Shown here in pieces: positions 9,848 to 19,017 of a stretch of 64,000 nucleotides of DNA; position 1 is the stretch's first letter; each line of letters starts with the position of its first letter. Below the pieces are notes generated by a model, which had not been told where the DNA came from, did no database searches, and saw only the letters and a program-made list of their open reading frames with translations. The position numbers and the translations under genes were made by a program. Origin of the DNA: Progne subis subis (Eukaryota; Chordata; Aves; Passeriformes; Hirundinidae); the NCBI GenBank assembly GCA_022316685.1, contig JAKJHU010000673.1, forward strand, positions 124,001-188,000, written 5' to 3'.

Positions 9848-11588
9848 ATCTTCCTGGAACATTTTTTCATCCCTCATTCTCTTCTTACAGTCCCTTTTCA
9901 GGTGGCCTCTCTTCTTACAATAGAAACATTAAGGTCCCTCGTCCTGATTAGTAGGGGTCCTTTTTGGAGGAAGGACTGGCTTTTTCTGAGGGGCCTTTTT
10001 AATGTTTTCCCTGAATCCTGGGGACGTTCCTGTTTTTGGGCTTCCCTTACAGCTGCTACCAATACTTTCGCCTGCATTTTCTGTTTCTCCTCATCTCTCC
10101 TCATATATACTTTCTGGACTTCCCTCAGCAATTCCTGCAACCCCTTTTCCTGCCAACCCTCAATTTTTTCTAAGTTCCTCCAGATATCCTCCCATGATTC
10201 AGCCACAAATTGGGTTTTTAACAGAACCTCCCCCACAGGGGTGTCAGGGTCTGTTCCAGAGTATACCTGGAGGCTCTTTCTTAATCTCTCTAACCATTCA
10301 GTGGGGGTTTCCTCCTTCCCTTGGCATTCCCCAAATACCTTGCTTAGGTTTTGTCCCCTGGGTACCGCCTCCCTGATGCCTTGAATTATTATGTTCCTCA
10401 TGTCGATCATACTTCTTCTACCTTCCTCTGTTTGAGCGTTCCACCGGGGATCCTGGCTTGGCCATTTCTGATCCCCAGGGGTGCTTTGGGGGTTTCGGCG
10501 TTTCCACTCCCTCATTCCTGCTTGCCTTATCATTTCCCTCTCTTCGGTATTAAACAACAACCTTAAAATCACAGTAAGGTCCTCATATGAGTATATGCTA
10601 GTTCCTAGAAACTCATCCAACCTCTCTGATACCCCTAAAGGGTCATCCATAAGCTTTCCCATTTCCTTTTTAAAGGCTCTCACATCACTAGTATTGATCA
10701 GTACGTTTACGTATCCGATGATTCCTGGGGCCATGGGCACATCCCTCAGAGGGAAGAGGTTACCTCTTTCACCCTCATTTTCACTTTCTGCTTCGTTTAA
10801 CCTTTTTAACTGTCTCCTGGTTACCTGGCAGGTGGAGTGTATCTAACTTCTAATGAATTCTGTGGGGTCGGGACAGCGGGGCTGAGAAACGGGGCCAAGT
10901 CTAATTGGAGTGGTGGGGAATCAAGGAGCGGGGTTTGGGGTTTGGGAAGCTGGGCACCCTGTCAGGACAGCTGGGGAGCTGGTGTGGGTTCTAGCGGGGG
11001 AGGGAGCCCAGACGGCGGGGGCTGAGCTACTGCCTGCGGGAGCTGTAGTCCCGGCGGCGGTGCTGATGCGACTACTGAAGGGGCAGGGATCCCTTGCATA
11101 CAGGGAAGCCCGGACCCTGGGGGTTCCTGAGGGGCTCCCGAGTTTGGTGCAGGTGGTGGTGGGGGCATGAGGTATGGTGGAGGAAAATTATCTAAAGGTT
11201 CCCATTTATCGCCTGAGGTTCCAGTGGGACCCTTAAGTTTCACTGGTAAAAGTTTAGTATCCGTTTTTTCCCAAATTCGAGCATACTCGTATTCTTCCTT
11301 TTCCTTTCCCCTTTTCACGTGGCTGACTAAAGCATTACAAATCCACCCCTCAAATGTCCCGAAGATGGGCCATATTACGTGGTCCCGTACTTCAACTCCT
11401 CCCCAAATTTCTATGCAATAGTGTATCATTTTTTCTTTAGATTTCTTTTTCTGTGCAGGGCATTCCTCCCAATGTTCTAACATCCATCCCAAAGGGCTTT
11501 CAAGTGGAATTTCTGGAACGTCCTTAGCTGCTCCCTTTGTGGGTTTCCCTGCAGCTTTTTCTTGTGTTTTACTTTTCTTTTGTCCCAT
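9848..11588 (-). pseudogene. gag: ERV-C gag
   Basis: This is a gammaretrovirus-like Gag. It starts at the ATG at 11588 with MGQKKSK, giving an N-terminal Gly for myristoylation and a basic patch. The first frame (10962-11588) holds matrix and a proline-rich p12-like segment with PPPY, a late-domain motif that recruits ESCRT. A frameshift lies between about 10960 and 10740. The segment 9898-10740 is capsid, with the ETPTEWLERLRKSL homology region. Another frameshift near 9940-9960, and a TAA, precede the single zinc knuckle CFYCKKRGHLKRDC, which is in the protease frame. One knuckle is the gammaretroviral pattern. Confidence 0.85.
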
Positions 11589-12235
11589 GGTATAGTATCA
11601 CCGGTTACTAACCCTTAAGGGTGATCAATCCCTCCCAGGGTTTTCCCTGATGATTATGAGCTCTCTTTCTCCCACTTTCTCTCCCCGGACCCTTTCCTGG
11701 TCCTAGGCTAGAAGGTTTACCAGTCCCGGAACTCCTGAGGACGTAACCTTCCCTTCCAGCCTTCCTGTGGCTGATCCCCTGAACTCCCCGAGTGTTGGGT
11801 TTTACGTGTGAAGTGCGTTTGTTACCCCCGTAACTTTCGCTTCCCCCACGACCGACCACACCCCTCGTGGGGAAGTGGAACTGCCATCTTGGGGTCCCCA
11901 CTTGCTTCGTGATAAAATCACGTCTCACTCACACGCTCGGTCACTCCCACTCAACCACGCAATACTTACGATCCTTTTCTTGCGTGGATTCTTCGTGCAC
12001 GTAGATTTTTATGAGTTGTGTCTTCGCCGCGGCTGTGGAGGCCCTGTATCTTGGACCTCCCTGAGTTCCCAAAGAGCTCTGATCTCACCTACCCGCCTTT
12101 AAGTGTGGCTTTTTTGCTTAAGTTCGTCGTGTGGTTTGATCAATTCCACAAGGTCTCCCGGCTCTGCCAGGCCGCTGAACTCAGAAGGGCACCTCCTGGC
12201 CAGAGACAGGGGTCCGAGGGTCCCACTATCAGACC
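11589..12235 (-). other. ERV-C 5' leader
   Basis: This is untranslated sequence between the PBS and gag ATG. It would hold the packaging signal. Open frames here (for example 11608-11928) have no recognisable domain and no support. Confidence 0.5.
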
Positions 12236-12253
12236 ATCACGTCGGGGTCACCA
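12236..12253 (-). other. ERV-C primer-binding site, tRNA-Trp type
   Basis: On the minus strand the site reads TGGTGACCCCGACGTGAT, two bases after the LTR. It is complementary to the 3' end of tRNA-Trp, the primer used by avian leukosis and sarcoma viruses. All 18 bases match the site I know for those viruses. Confidence 0.85.
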
Positions 12254-12892
12254 AATTCAGTAAATCAAAATTTAGAATTTTATTTTTGAGACTTAAACAC
12301 AGTCTCCAGTAGCCACAATTAAAAGAGACAGCTTCAAATCCAGGGATTTCGGCACTGGGTGAACACGGTAACCGACTCTGTCAGCCTGTTACCCCCTCTG
12401 TTCACAAATTGGGTCCAATACCGCTGGTTTTTATACAGTCTTCCGCTGAGAGCGGACTGAGACCGTAAGACTCTTGCTTTGTGGTAGCTTCATTAGATAT
12501 TCATGTTCATGTCTGGGGTCTGTTGAATGGATTCTCGAAGCAGAACAATGTCATGACTGCCGTGTCTGGAGAAGGTTTGGAAATGTTAACACCGGGCCGG
12601 AACAGATAAGATATCAATCTGATTTAATCATTCGGTCATCAGGGCACCCATCTCCCTTTTCTGTCCTTTTGGGCCTTTCTGAAGGATTGTTCCAAAGCGG
12701 TTCCCGGCAGGAATTCCTCGTGTCCCTCCGTGCAGTTTTAGTCTCAGTTAACTCTATACACACCTTCAGGTTTACTGATCTTAAACTAAACTTAAAGTAG
12801 ATCAATTTTACATGGTATATTATTCCATTTTACAGTGAATCAATTACATATCATATTGCTTAACACGAATTAACTTTAGGACATATATCACA
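12254..12892 (-). repeat. ERV-C 5' LTR
   Basis: The LTR runs on the minus strand from TGTGATATATG (12892) to about 12254, next to the PBS. It has a TATA element (TGTATAAAAACC, near 12430) and AATAAA (12279-12284, as TTTATT on the plus strand). It is about 640 bases, against about 225 for the 3' LTR. The inner end reads CTGAATT rather than the usual CA, so the exact last base is uncertain. Confidence 0.8.
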
Positions 12893-13207
12893 CCAGCCGA
12901 AAGAGAAAAAACAGATGGAATAGCGCGTCGGGTTCCCGTGCCAGGACACAAATGGCCAGCCCAACACTATCAAGGAACTCCCACCACCAGCCACAAGAGG
13001 AAGCCTGGGGATCGATTTGGCAGCAGCAGTAGATGTAACTTTGATCGATTCTCGAGTACATCCCCACTGGAGTTACTGGTCCAATATATGATAAGAACAG
13101 TGCACTAGGAGCATTGCTACTAGGCAGAACCTCTACTGGCTTGGCTGGACTGATTGTTTTACCTGGAGTAATTGACACAGATTACAATGGAGAAATTCAA
13201 GTAGTAG
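12893..13207 (+). pseudogene. pro: ERV-B1 dUTPase-like pro segment
   Basis: ERV-B1 resumes after ERV-C. The translation includes GIDLAAAVDVTLI and GLIVLPGVIDTDYNGEIQV, the dUTPase motifs that betaretroviruses carry at the start of pro. It aligns with ERV-B2 at 55900-56205. The frame is broken by the 195-bp insert at 13208 and then by ERV-D1 at 13420, so protease and RT of this copy are missing. Confidence 0.8.
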
Positions 13208-13402
13208 TGACTTATTAAAGAAATATGGTATTGATCTAGTATCGATACCCAAATGTGATGGACAAAATCTCTCTAACAGTTTTAAGTTAGAAAGTGTATG
13301 TTTATTACGGCCGGACAGCACGGCGGGATATTTCCCTAATTCGCACTGTGAAATTCACAGGTAATTACAAAGCCTTTTATTAACAAAAGTGGTGAATACA
13401 CA
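13208..13402 (-). repeat. 195-bp LTR-like insert flanked by 15-bp direct repeats
   Basis: The insert has TG...CA ends. On the minus strand it has ATTACGG-like sequence with AATAAACATACACTTTCTAAC, which matches the poly(A)/U5 end of solo LTR E (20846 onward). The repeat AAATTCAAGTAGTAG occurs exactly before (13193-13207) and exactly after it (13403-13417). A retroviral integrase makes 4-6 base duplications, so a 15-base one is unusual. Confidence 0.65.
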
Positions 13403-13419
13403 AAATTCAAGTAGTAGCC

Positions 13420-13808
13420 TGTCGCCGAGACACACAAAGCAATCACGCGTAGACAGAATCATTCGCAAGCAGAGGTTCTTCCAGCCCTCCAGAGAGAGCG
13501 GAGAGAGAAGGAAGACCCTCTTTGTTTATTCTTTACTTTTTTATACATTTGTGGATCTGGCAGAAGATTGGCTTTTTGGGTTTCCACCCCTCAGCCTCAG
13601 TGGCCAGACCCACTGTCAGTTACAGTTGTTTTTCAGGTTAGAAATATGCAAACAAAGGACAAAGAATGAGAAACAAAGGGTTTGTTTATGTTACATCTAT
13701 GGGAAAGGTAGAAAACTGCTCCTAATATTGTACAGTAACCAAAGGATCTGACTCCATTATGAATTTCAAGAAGGCTAATAAGGAAAGCTCAGAAAAACCA
13801 GGGTAACA
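13420..13808 (-). repeat. ERV-D1 3' LTR
   Basis: The LTR runs from TGTTACCCTGG (13808) to CGGCGACA (13420) on the minus strand, 389 bases. The purine tract AAAGTTAAAAGGGTGAGA lies just upstream. U3 is nearly identical to the 5' LTR, but the R/U5 part (13420-13535) differs at many positions. Confidence 0.85.
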
Positions 13809-13886
13809 TCTCACCCTTTTAACTTTAAAAAAAGAAAAAACAGAAAAAGAAAAATGAACAATTTTACAAAGGGAATATATACAAAT

Positions 13887-16382
13887 TCAATCATTGTCTG
13901 TGGAGGAATCATCAGAGTGATCACTCGAGGATTCATCCACTTGGTGATTTTTCAAGTTGATCATGGCTTCCACCTTGCCTGTCAGCTGAATTCTGCCTCT
14001 GTGGTCGCAGGTCAGGACGGACACACTTTGAAGGTAGCCAGCGTGTCCCAGTGTCCGTGGACACACACGCATACCCTCGCCCCATAGCGATCAGGTCATA
14101 AGGTCCTTCCCATTGCTTGGTGATTAAATTTCGGACCCGTACCTTCGCTTGAGGCTGTTTGCTCACCATCCGAAGCCTGCAACGAGAGATGATGGTTCAA
14201 AACGACAGGATTGTTTGAGTTCTGTGGCACCGTAAGGTGAATGACGGTGTACAAAGCCTTTGCCAACTGACTGTGTGGGGTTTCACCCTGCATTCCCCGT
14301 TTTCTGCTTCTGAAGAACACGTTTGAGTGCACCATGATTACGTTCTACAATCGCCTGTCCCGTTGGAGAATGAGGGATGCCAAAGTTATGTGTCACACCC
14401 CATGACTGTAGGAACTGCCATACGTGCTGCAAGGAATAAGTAGGACCATTGTCGGTCTTCACAACAGAAGGTATGCCAAGAACAGCAAAGGTCTGCCTCC
14501 AGTGGGCAATGACATCTCGGGCTTTCTCTCCTGTGTGAGCCGAAGCCCACATCGCAGAGGAGAGTGTATCCACCTTGACATGCACATACTTGAGCCGGCC
14601 GAACTTGGCTACCTGGGTAACATCGGTCTGCCAAAGCTCCAAGATTTTAAGGCCTCTGGGTTTAACCCCTGCCGGCAATGGTGCACCAAGGGCGTGACAG
14701 TCGTCACACGACTCGACAATTTCATTGGCCTCAGTGGCTGTCAGTTGAAACTGCTTCTGCAGAGTATGCGTGTTTTGGTGGAAAAACCCAAGCGATGCCT
14801 TGGCCTGCACGAGCACGTCAGGCTGAGGGGCTGCCCACGCTGGGTTAGCCAACTTGTCGGCCCTTGCGTTACCTTCCGCTACAAATCCTGGCAAATTAGT
14901 GTGACTCCGTACATGCAGAACATAATATGGATGGACTCTGACCTGAATTGCAAACCACAGGGCCTTCAGCAAATTAAACAAGGCAGGGTTACTGACCTCC
15001 TTCAACACTGAACAACCCAATTGCTGTGCTATGTCGTCAACATAGGCGGAGTCCGTGATCAAATTGAAAGGTTCCTGGGAAAATTTCTCAAATGCCATGA
15101 CAGCAGCCTTTAGCTCAACCAGTTGGGCTGACCCATCCTCATGGCCTTCCAAAACCTGCCACTCAGATCCATCCTGCCAGGTAACAATGGCTTTTCCTGT
15201 TTTACCCAAAACCGTCAGTGAAGACGGTGGGACCTTGCACTGATTCTTGGCTATTTTTGGGTCGTAGAGAAAATTGAGTATTTTTGGCCACTTGCAATAG
15301 CTTGTGGCTAGGCAGATGATAAGTGATCTGCCCTGAAAAACCCTCGAGAGCACTTTGCAGCGAAACATTGTTTGCATAGCTCCAATCAAATTCCTCCCTC
15401 TGAACCGGGAGTATGATCTTTGAGGATCTGCACCCATCAATTGCAAACAGCGTTGCCAGCACTTGATTATCAAGCGCGCAATCAATTCAAACAGCGCCGT
15501 CGCCGTCTTATGCGGCTGATGAGGCAGGAAGACCCATTCCAAGACGTGCAGAGGATCAGTCCAATCATCATGCCACTGGCCGATGATACCTGTAGGATGT
15601 AAATCAGGAGTGGTAATGAACACAGTGACATCAATGGAAGGTTCAATGCGGTACACCTGGCCAGCCGAAACAGCTTGCTGAACCTCCTCCAGCACTTTTC
15701 GTGCCTCAGGGGTTAATTCACCAGGTGACTGTAAATCATTGTCCCCTTTCAACAATTCAAACAAGGGAGACAGTTGTGCTGTGGTCAGTCCCAAGTAAGG
15801 ACGTAACCAAGTGATAACACCTACCAGCTTCTGAGCATCATCCAGTGTCTTCACCGATTGCACAAATTGCACCTCCTGGTGACGGATTGTCCGTTCCAGA
15901 ATTTTGACACCCAAATATTTCCAGGGAGGTTGTTTTTGTAACTTTTCTGGAGCTACCTGCAGTCCATGTGAATGCAGAGCATTCAAAAACTGAGGCTGTA
16001 TCCTCCGCAGCTCATCCTGGGTGGGTGCAGCCACCAAAATGTCGTCCATATAATGATAGACGTGAGCTTCAGGAAACTGCTTGCCAACTCCAGACAAGGC
16101 ACGGGCTACATACCATTGGCACAACATTGGCAAATTCCGCATTTCTTGAGTAAGAACTCTCCATTGATACCGCTGTGCGGGCTCAGTATTGTTTATTGTT
16201 GGTACCGTGAAGGCAAATTTTGGTCTGTCATCGGGATGCAGAGGGATCGTAAAAAAACAATCCTTCAGATCCACAATGAGGACCGGCCAGTCCGCAGGAA
16301 GCATGGTAATCGATGGCATACCAGCCTGCAATATTCCCAAGCCTCCCATCAAGGCACTGATCATTCGGAGGTCTTGTAGCAA
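13887..16382 (-). pseudogene. pol: ERV-D1 RT-RNase H-integrase
   Basis: One frame of 699 codons (14283-16382) runs from the RT fingers to the integrase core. RT shows LIVDLKDCFF and HYMDDILVAA. Integrase shows the zinc ligands (GFFHQNTHT and CDDC), LWQTDVTQV, VKTDNGPTY and AIVERNHG, so the catalytic triad is present. Between about 15240 and 15430 the frame is shifted by a one-base deletion and restored by a one-base insertion, so about 65 residues of the RT-RNase H connection are garbled; ERV-D2 has the correct frame there. An extra T near 14292 shifts the integrase C-terminus into other frames (14096-14335, 13933-14169), ending with an acidic Asp/Ser tail. Confidence 0.85.
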
Positions 16383-16383
16383 C

Positions 16384-16954
16384 CTCCATTTCCCAGACTT
16401 CTTTTTGATACAAAAGACAGGAGTGTTCTAGGGACTGGTAGATGGTTCCAAATGCCCCTGATCCAACTGTTCCTGCACAAGTTCACGAAGGGCGACTAGC
16501 TTGTCATGAGGGAGGGGCCACTGGTTCTCCCAGATGAGTCTGTCCACCACCACCATAAAGGAGGCGTGGGACACTCTGCACCCTTCATCACAGTGGCCCC
16601 AATCAAAATCCATTCCCAATCGCACACCCCATGCGGCCAATACATCCCTCCCCCAGAGGTTCTGAGGAATCTCAGTAACATGAGGCCAATTATGGCTGTC
16701 TGTCCCTCCGGGTTCGTGATGGCCACGGGATTCTGGCTCACGTAGCATTGCTTCATTGCTCCGAAGCCCGCGATCGGTGTCTTTGCCAGGGTCAAAGGCC
16801 ACTGCGGGGGCCAAGCGTCCAGGGAGAGAATGCTTACGTCAGCCCCTGTATCTAGGAGGCCACGAAGCTCAATCTCCGATGGCGTGGCACCAACCATGGA
16901 CACGGTACACAGCGTCTCAGGACGGTCTTTGGTCAGGACAGCAGTCCAGCGCAC
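16384..16954 (-). pseudogene. pro: ERV-D1 protease and start of RT
   Basis: This is an aspartic protease with active site LLDTGADVSILSL in the frame 16496-16954. A frameshift in the middle moves the continuation to the frame 16428-16814, which ends in the RT start region (WPLPHDKLVALRELVQEQL, EPSTSP). The stop near 16430 lies in the conserved SPWNTPVF position of RT, where ERV-D2 reads Trp. Betaretroviral protease and RT are normally reached by frameshifting from gag; the slippery sites are lost here. Confidence 0.8.
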
Positions 16955-18569
16955 CTGGGGTGGCCCTGTAAAGCTGAAGCCACCGTCTCCTCGCGACCGG
17001 TCCTCGGTTCTGCGAACAGAAGACTTAAAGGAACAAGTTGAGCAATTCGTGTGCCTTTTGGAATAGTCAGAGGGAGGGTGGGTGTGGAGACCATTGCATG
17101 AATCTGTCCCAAAAAATCTGCATCAATCAGTTCTGTCAAAGCCTGCCAAGCTACGGGTTGATAGGTGTTATGAGTAGCACCCTGAAGGACAGGAAAGGCC
17201 TGAAGACCCTCAGCTGAAGCAGTAGCACCTGCCTTATCCTGCCCTGTAGACCCCACAGGGTCAGATGCAGGCACTGCAAGTCCCGCACCAGCACTTAATT
17301 CTTCAACCTTAGCCTTTACTTCATCCCAGAACTGGCTGCGGTCTCCCGGCCTTACGGTCACCTGACGAGGGGGCCGCGTCCAAACTGTTGTCGAAGAGCC
17401 AACAGCGCGGGAACTTTTGCTCTTATCAAAGACCGGCCGCATTCCAGTCGTGTCCCCGCTCGTGCTGAACTTAAACACCTCACCGCCCGTAGCCGCCGCC
17501 GTAGCGCTTGCAGCGGGAAGCGGGGGCGGGGTCGGACTAGCTGCTGGTGTCGGGCCCGCCGCATCCGCAGCGGAGCTGGAGCCCGCACCGGCCACCGGAG
17601 ACCGGTCAGATGCCTCTGTGGCAGGCACATCTTCTGGGGAATTCGCATCGCTTCTAAGCGGGGGCGGAGATCGTGTCTCCTTCCCTGACGGGGCCACGTC
17701 GGTCCCTGCCGGCTGCCCATTAGAACTGGCCACATCAGAGCCTCTTCCCGCCCCACGAGCTTTGCCAACAGCCCATAGGGCCGGCGTGGGAGGCGGAGTG
17801 TCCGCAACTCCCCCGATAAGGGGTCCCTCAGGGGCTTGGGAGCCCGTGGCCCCCCCCAGCCCAGAGCAGGGCGAAGCTGTTAGCCCACTCATGGGGGCGG
17901 CGCCCGCCGAGAGGCTGGCTGGGGCCCTGCCTCCGGCGTCGTCCCGCGGCAGCGCCGGGGCAGACGGGACCGGCGGGGCCAGCCCCGCCCCGCTCTGGCC
18001 GCCCTGCAGTGCGGGGACTGGCGGGGCCGGCCCCACCCCGCTCTGGCCGCCTTGCAGTGCGGGGACCGGTGGGGCCTGCCCGGCCCCCCCTCTGGCCGCC
18101 CTGCAGTGCGGGGACCGGCGGGGCCGGCTCCGCCGGCCCCGCCCTGCCCCAGCAGCTCCACTGCACGGGGGCCGTCAGAACGGGGCCCGGGCTTGACGGG
18201 GCTCCGCCCCTCCTCTGCCCGAGACCAGCGCCGGAACCCGAGGGGGGGGAACCCCCCCGTGCAGGAATGGGGCCGTTAGTCTGCGAGCTGGGGGGGTCGA
18301 CTTAAACGCAGCTTTCTCAAATAATTTCCACTGCAAATACACCCTTGCGAGTTCTTCATCATATTCTATATCAAGGAGTCCAGTATACCGTCCCTCAGGG
18401 CATACCACTCTCCTCGATTTAGAATAGATCCCAGAGTGGGAAAGAACTCATGCCGCCTGCCCCATGCGAATAGACTTTGAAGCCCGTCTTGGGATACCTG
18501 AGCACCTTTCCGCTCCAAGATAACCTCCCAAAGTTTCCAGACTAAAGAATCCTCCATAATAAAACACAA
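16933..18569 (-). pseudogene. gag: ERV-D1 gag (matrix/proline-rich/capsid start) fused to dUTPase
   Basis: The matrix end and proline/alanine-rich region (18569 down to about 17400) lead into a capsid N-terminus (AFPVLQGATHNTYQPVAW). Within a few codons this joins the dUTPase C-terminal motif (IDADFLGQIHAMV, PKGTRIAQLVPL). Capsid C-terminus, the homology region, both zinc knuckles and the front of dUTPase are absent. ERV-D2 keeps about 190 bases more capsid before the same join, so D1 carries a further deletion. The longest frame is 16933-18036 (367 codons); the N-terminal part is in another frame (18175-18569). Such a Gag could not assemble on its own. Confidence 0.8.
17975..18135. repeat. 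GC-rich tandem repeat inside ERV-D1 gag
   Basis: About three imperfect copies of a roughly 50-base unit containing CTCTGGCCGCCCTGCAGTGC. They encode a repeated proline/glycine-rich stretch on the minus strand. ERV-D2 lacks the repeated block. Confidence 0.7.
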
Positions 18570-18607
18570 CCCAGACAGAGGGGAAAGAATACCTCACCAA
18601 AACGTTC

Positions 18608-18625
18608 GCTCACTCGGGGTCACCA
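18608..18625 (-). other. ERV-D1 primer-binding site
   Basis: On the minus strand: TGGTGACCCCGAGTGAGC, two bases from the LTR. The first 12 bases match the tRNA-Trp site; the rest fits only with a gap. Probably a decayed tRNA-Trp site. Confidence 0.65.
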
Positions 18626-18627
18626 GA

Positions 18628-19017
18628 TGTCGCCGTGACGCACAAAGCAATAACGCACAGACATAAATAATTCACAGGCAGAGGTTCTTCCAGCTTCTCC
18701 TCAGCGAGCGGAGAGCGAAGGAAGCCCCTCTTTGTTTATTCTTTACTTTTTTATACATTTGTGGATCTGGCAGAAGATTGGCTTTTTGGGTTTCCACCCC
18801 TCATCCTCAGTGGCCAGACCCACTGTCAGTTACAGTTGTTTTTCAGGTTAGAAATATGCAAACAAAGGACAAAGAATGAGAAACAAAGGGTTTGTTTATG
18901 TTACATCTATGGGAAAGGTAGAAAACTGCTCCTAATATTGTACAGTGACTAAAAGATCTGACTCCATTATGAATTTCGAGAAGGCTAATAAGAAAGCACA
19001 GAAAAACCAGGGTAACA
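18628..19017 (-). repeat. ERV-D1 5' LTR
   Basis: The LTR is 390 bases, TGTTACCCTGG (19017) to GGCGACA (18628) on the minus strand. On the right it abuts ERV-K1 gag sequence. Confidence 0.85.

Larger units (their letters stand above)
3363..12892 (-). mobile_element. ERV-C, gammaretrovirus-like provirus
   Basis: This is a complete but decayed provirus on the minus strand: 5' LTR (12254-12892), PBS, leader, gag, UAG, pro-pol, an extra Cys-rich ORF, env, and a shortened 3' LTR (3363-3587). It interrupts ERV-B1 gag-pro. The flanks CAAGCC (3357-3362) and CCAGCC (12893-12898) match at five of six bases, so the duplication is plausible but not certain. The last roughly 125 bases of U3 are identical in the two LTRs, so the insertion is recent relative to most of the window. 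Gag starts MGQ, and pol follows gag after a UAG, as in gammaretroviruses. The PBS, however, is of the alpharetroviral tRNA-Trp type. Confidence 0.85.
13420..19017 (-). mobile_element. ERV-D1, env-less betaretrovirus-like provirus
   Basis: The order on the minus strand is 5' LTR (18628-19017), PBS, gag fused to dUTPase, protease, RT, RNase H, integrase, then about 80 bases and the 3' LTR (13420-13808). There is no env and no room for one. Capsid C-terminus and nucleocapsid are also missing. The left flank is ERV-B1 (GTAGCC), the right flank is ERV-K1 gag (GTCCTG); they do not match. A second copy is ERV-D2 (58053-63316). Solo LTRs of the family are D3 and D4. Confidence 0.85.

Noticed and set aside
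14424..15011. 195-codon plus-strand frame
   Set aside because: Antisense of ERV-D1 integrase and RNase H; the sense strand shows clear catalytic motifs.
17417..18196. 259-codon plus-strand frame, Ala/Pro/Gly-rich
   Set aside because: Antisense of ERV-D1 gag in very GC-rich sequence, where stops are rare on both strands.
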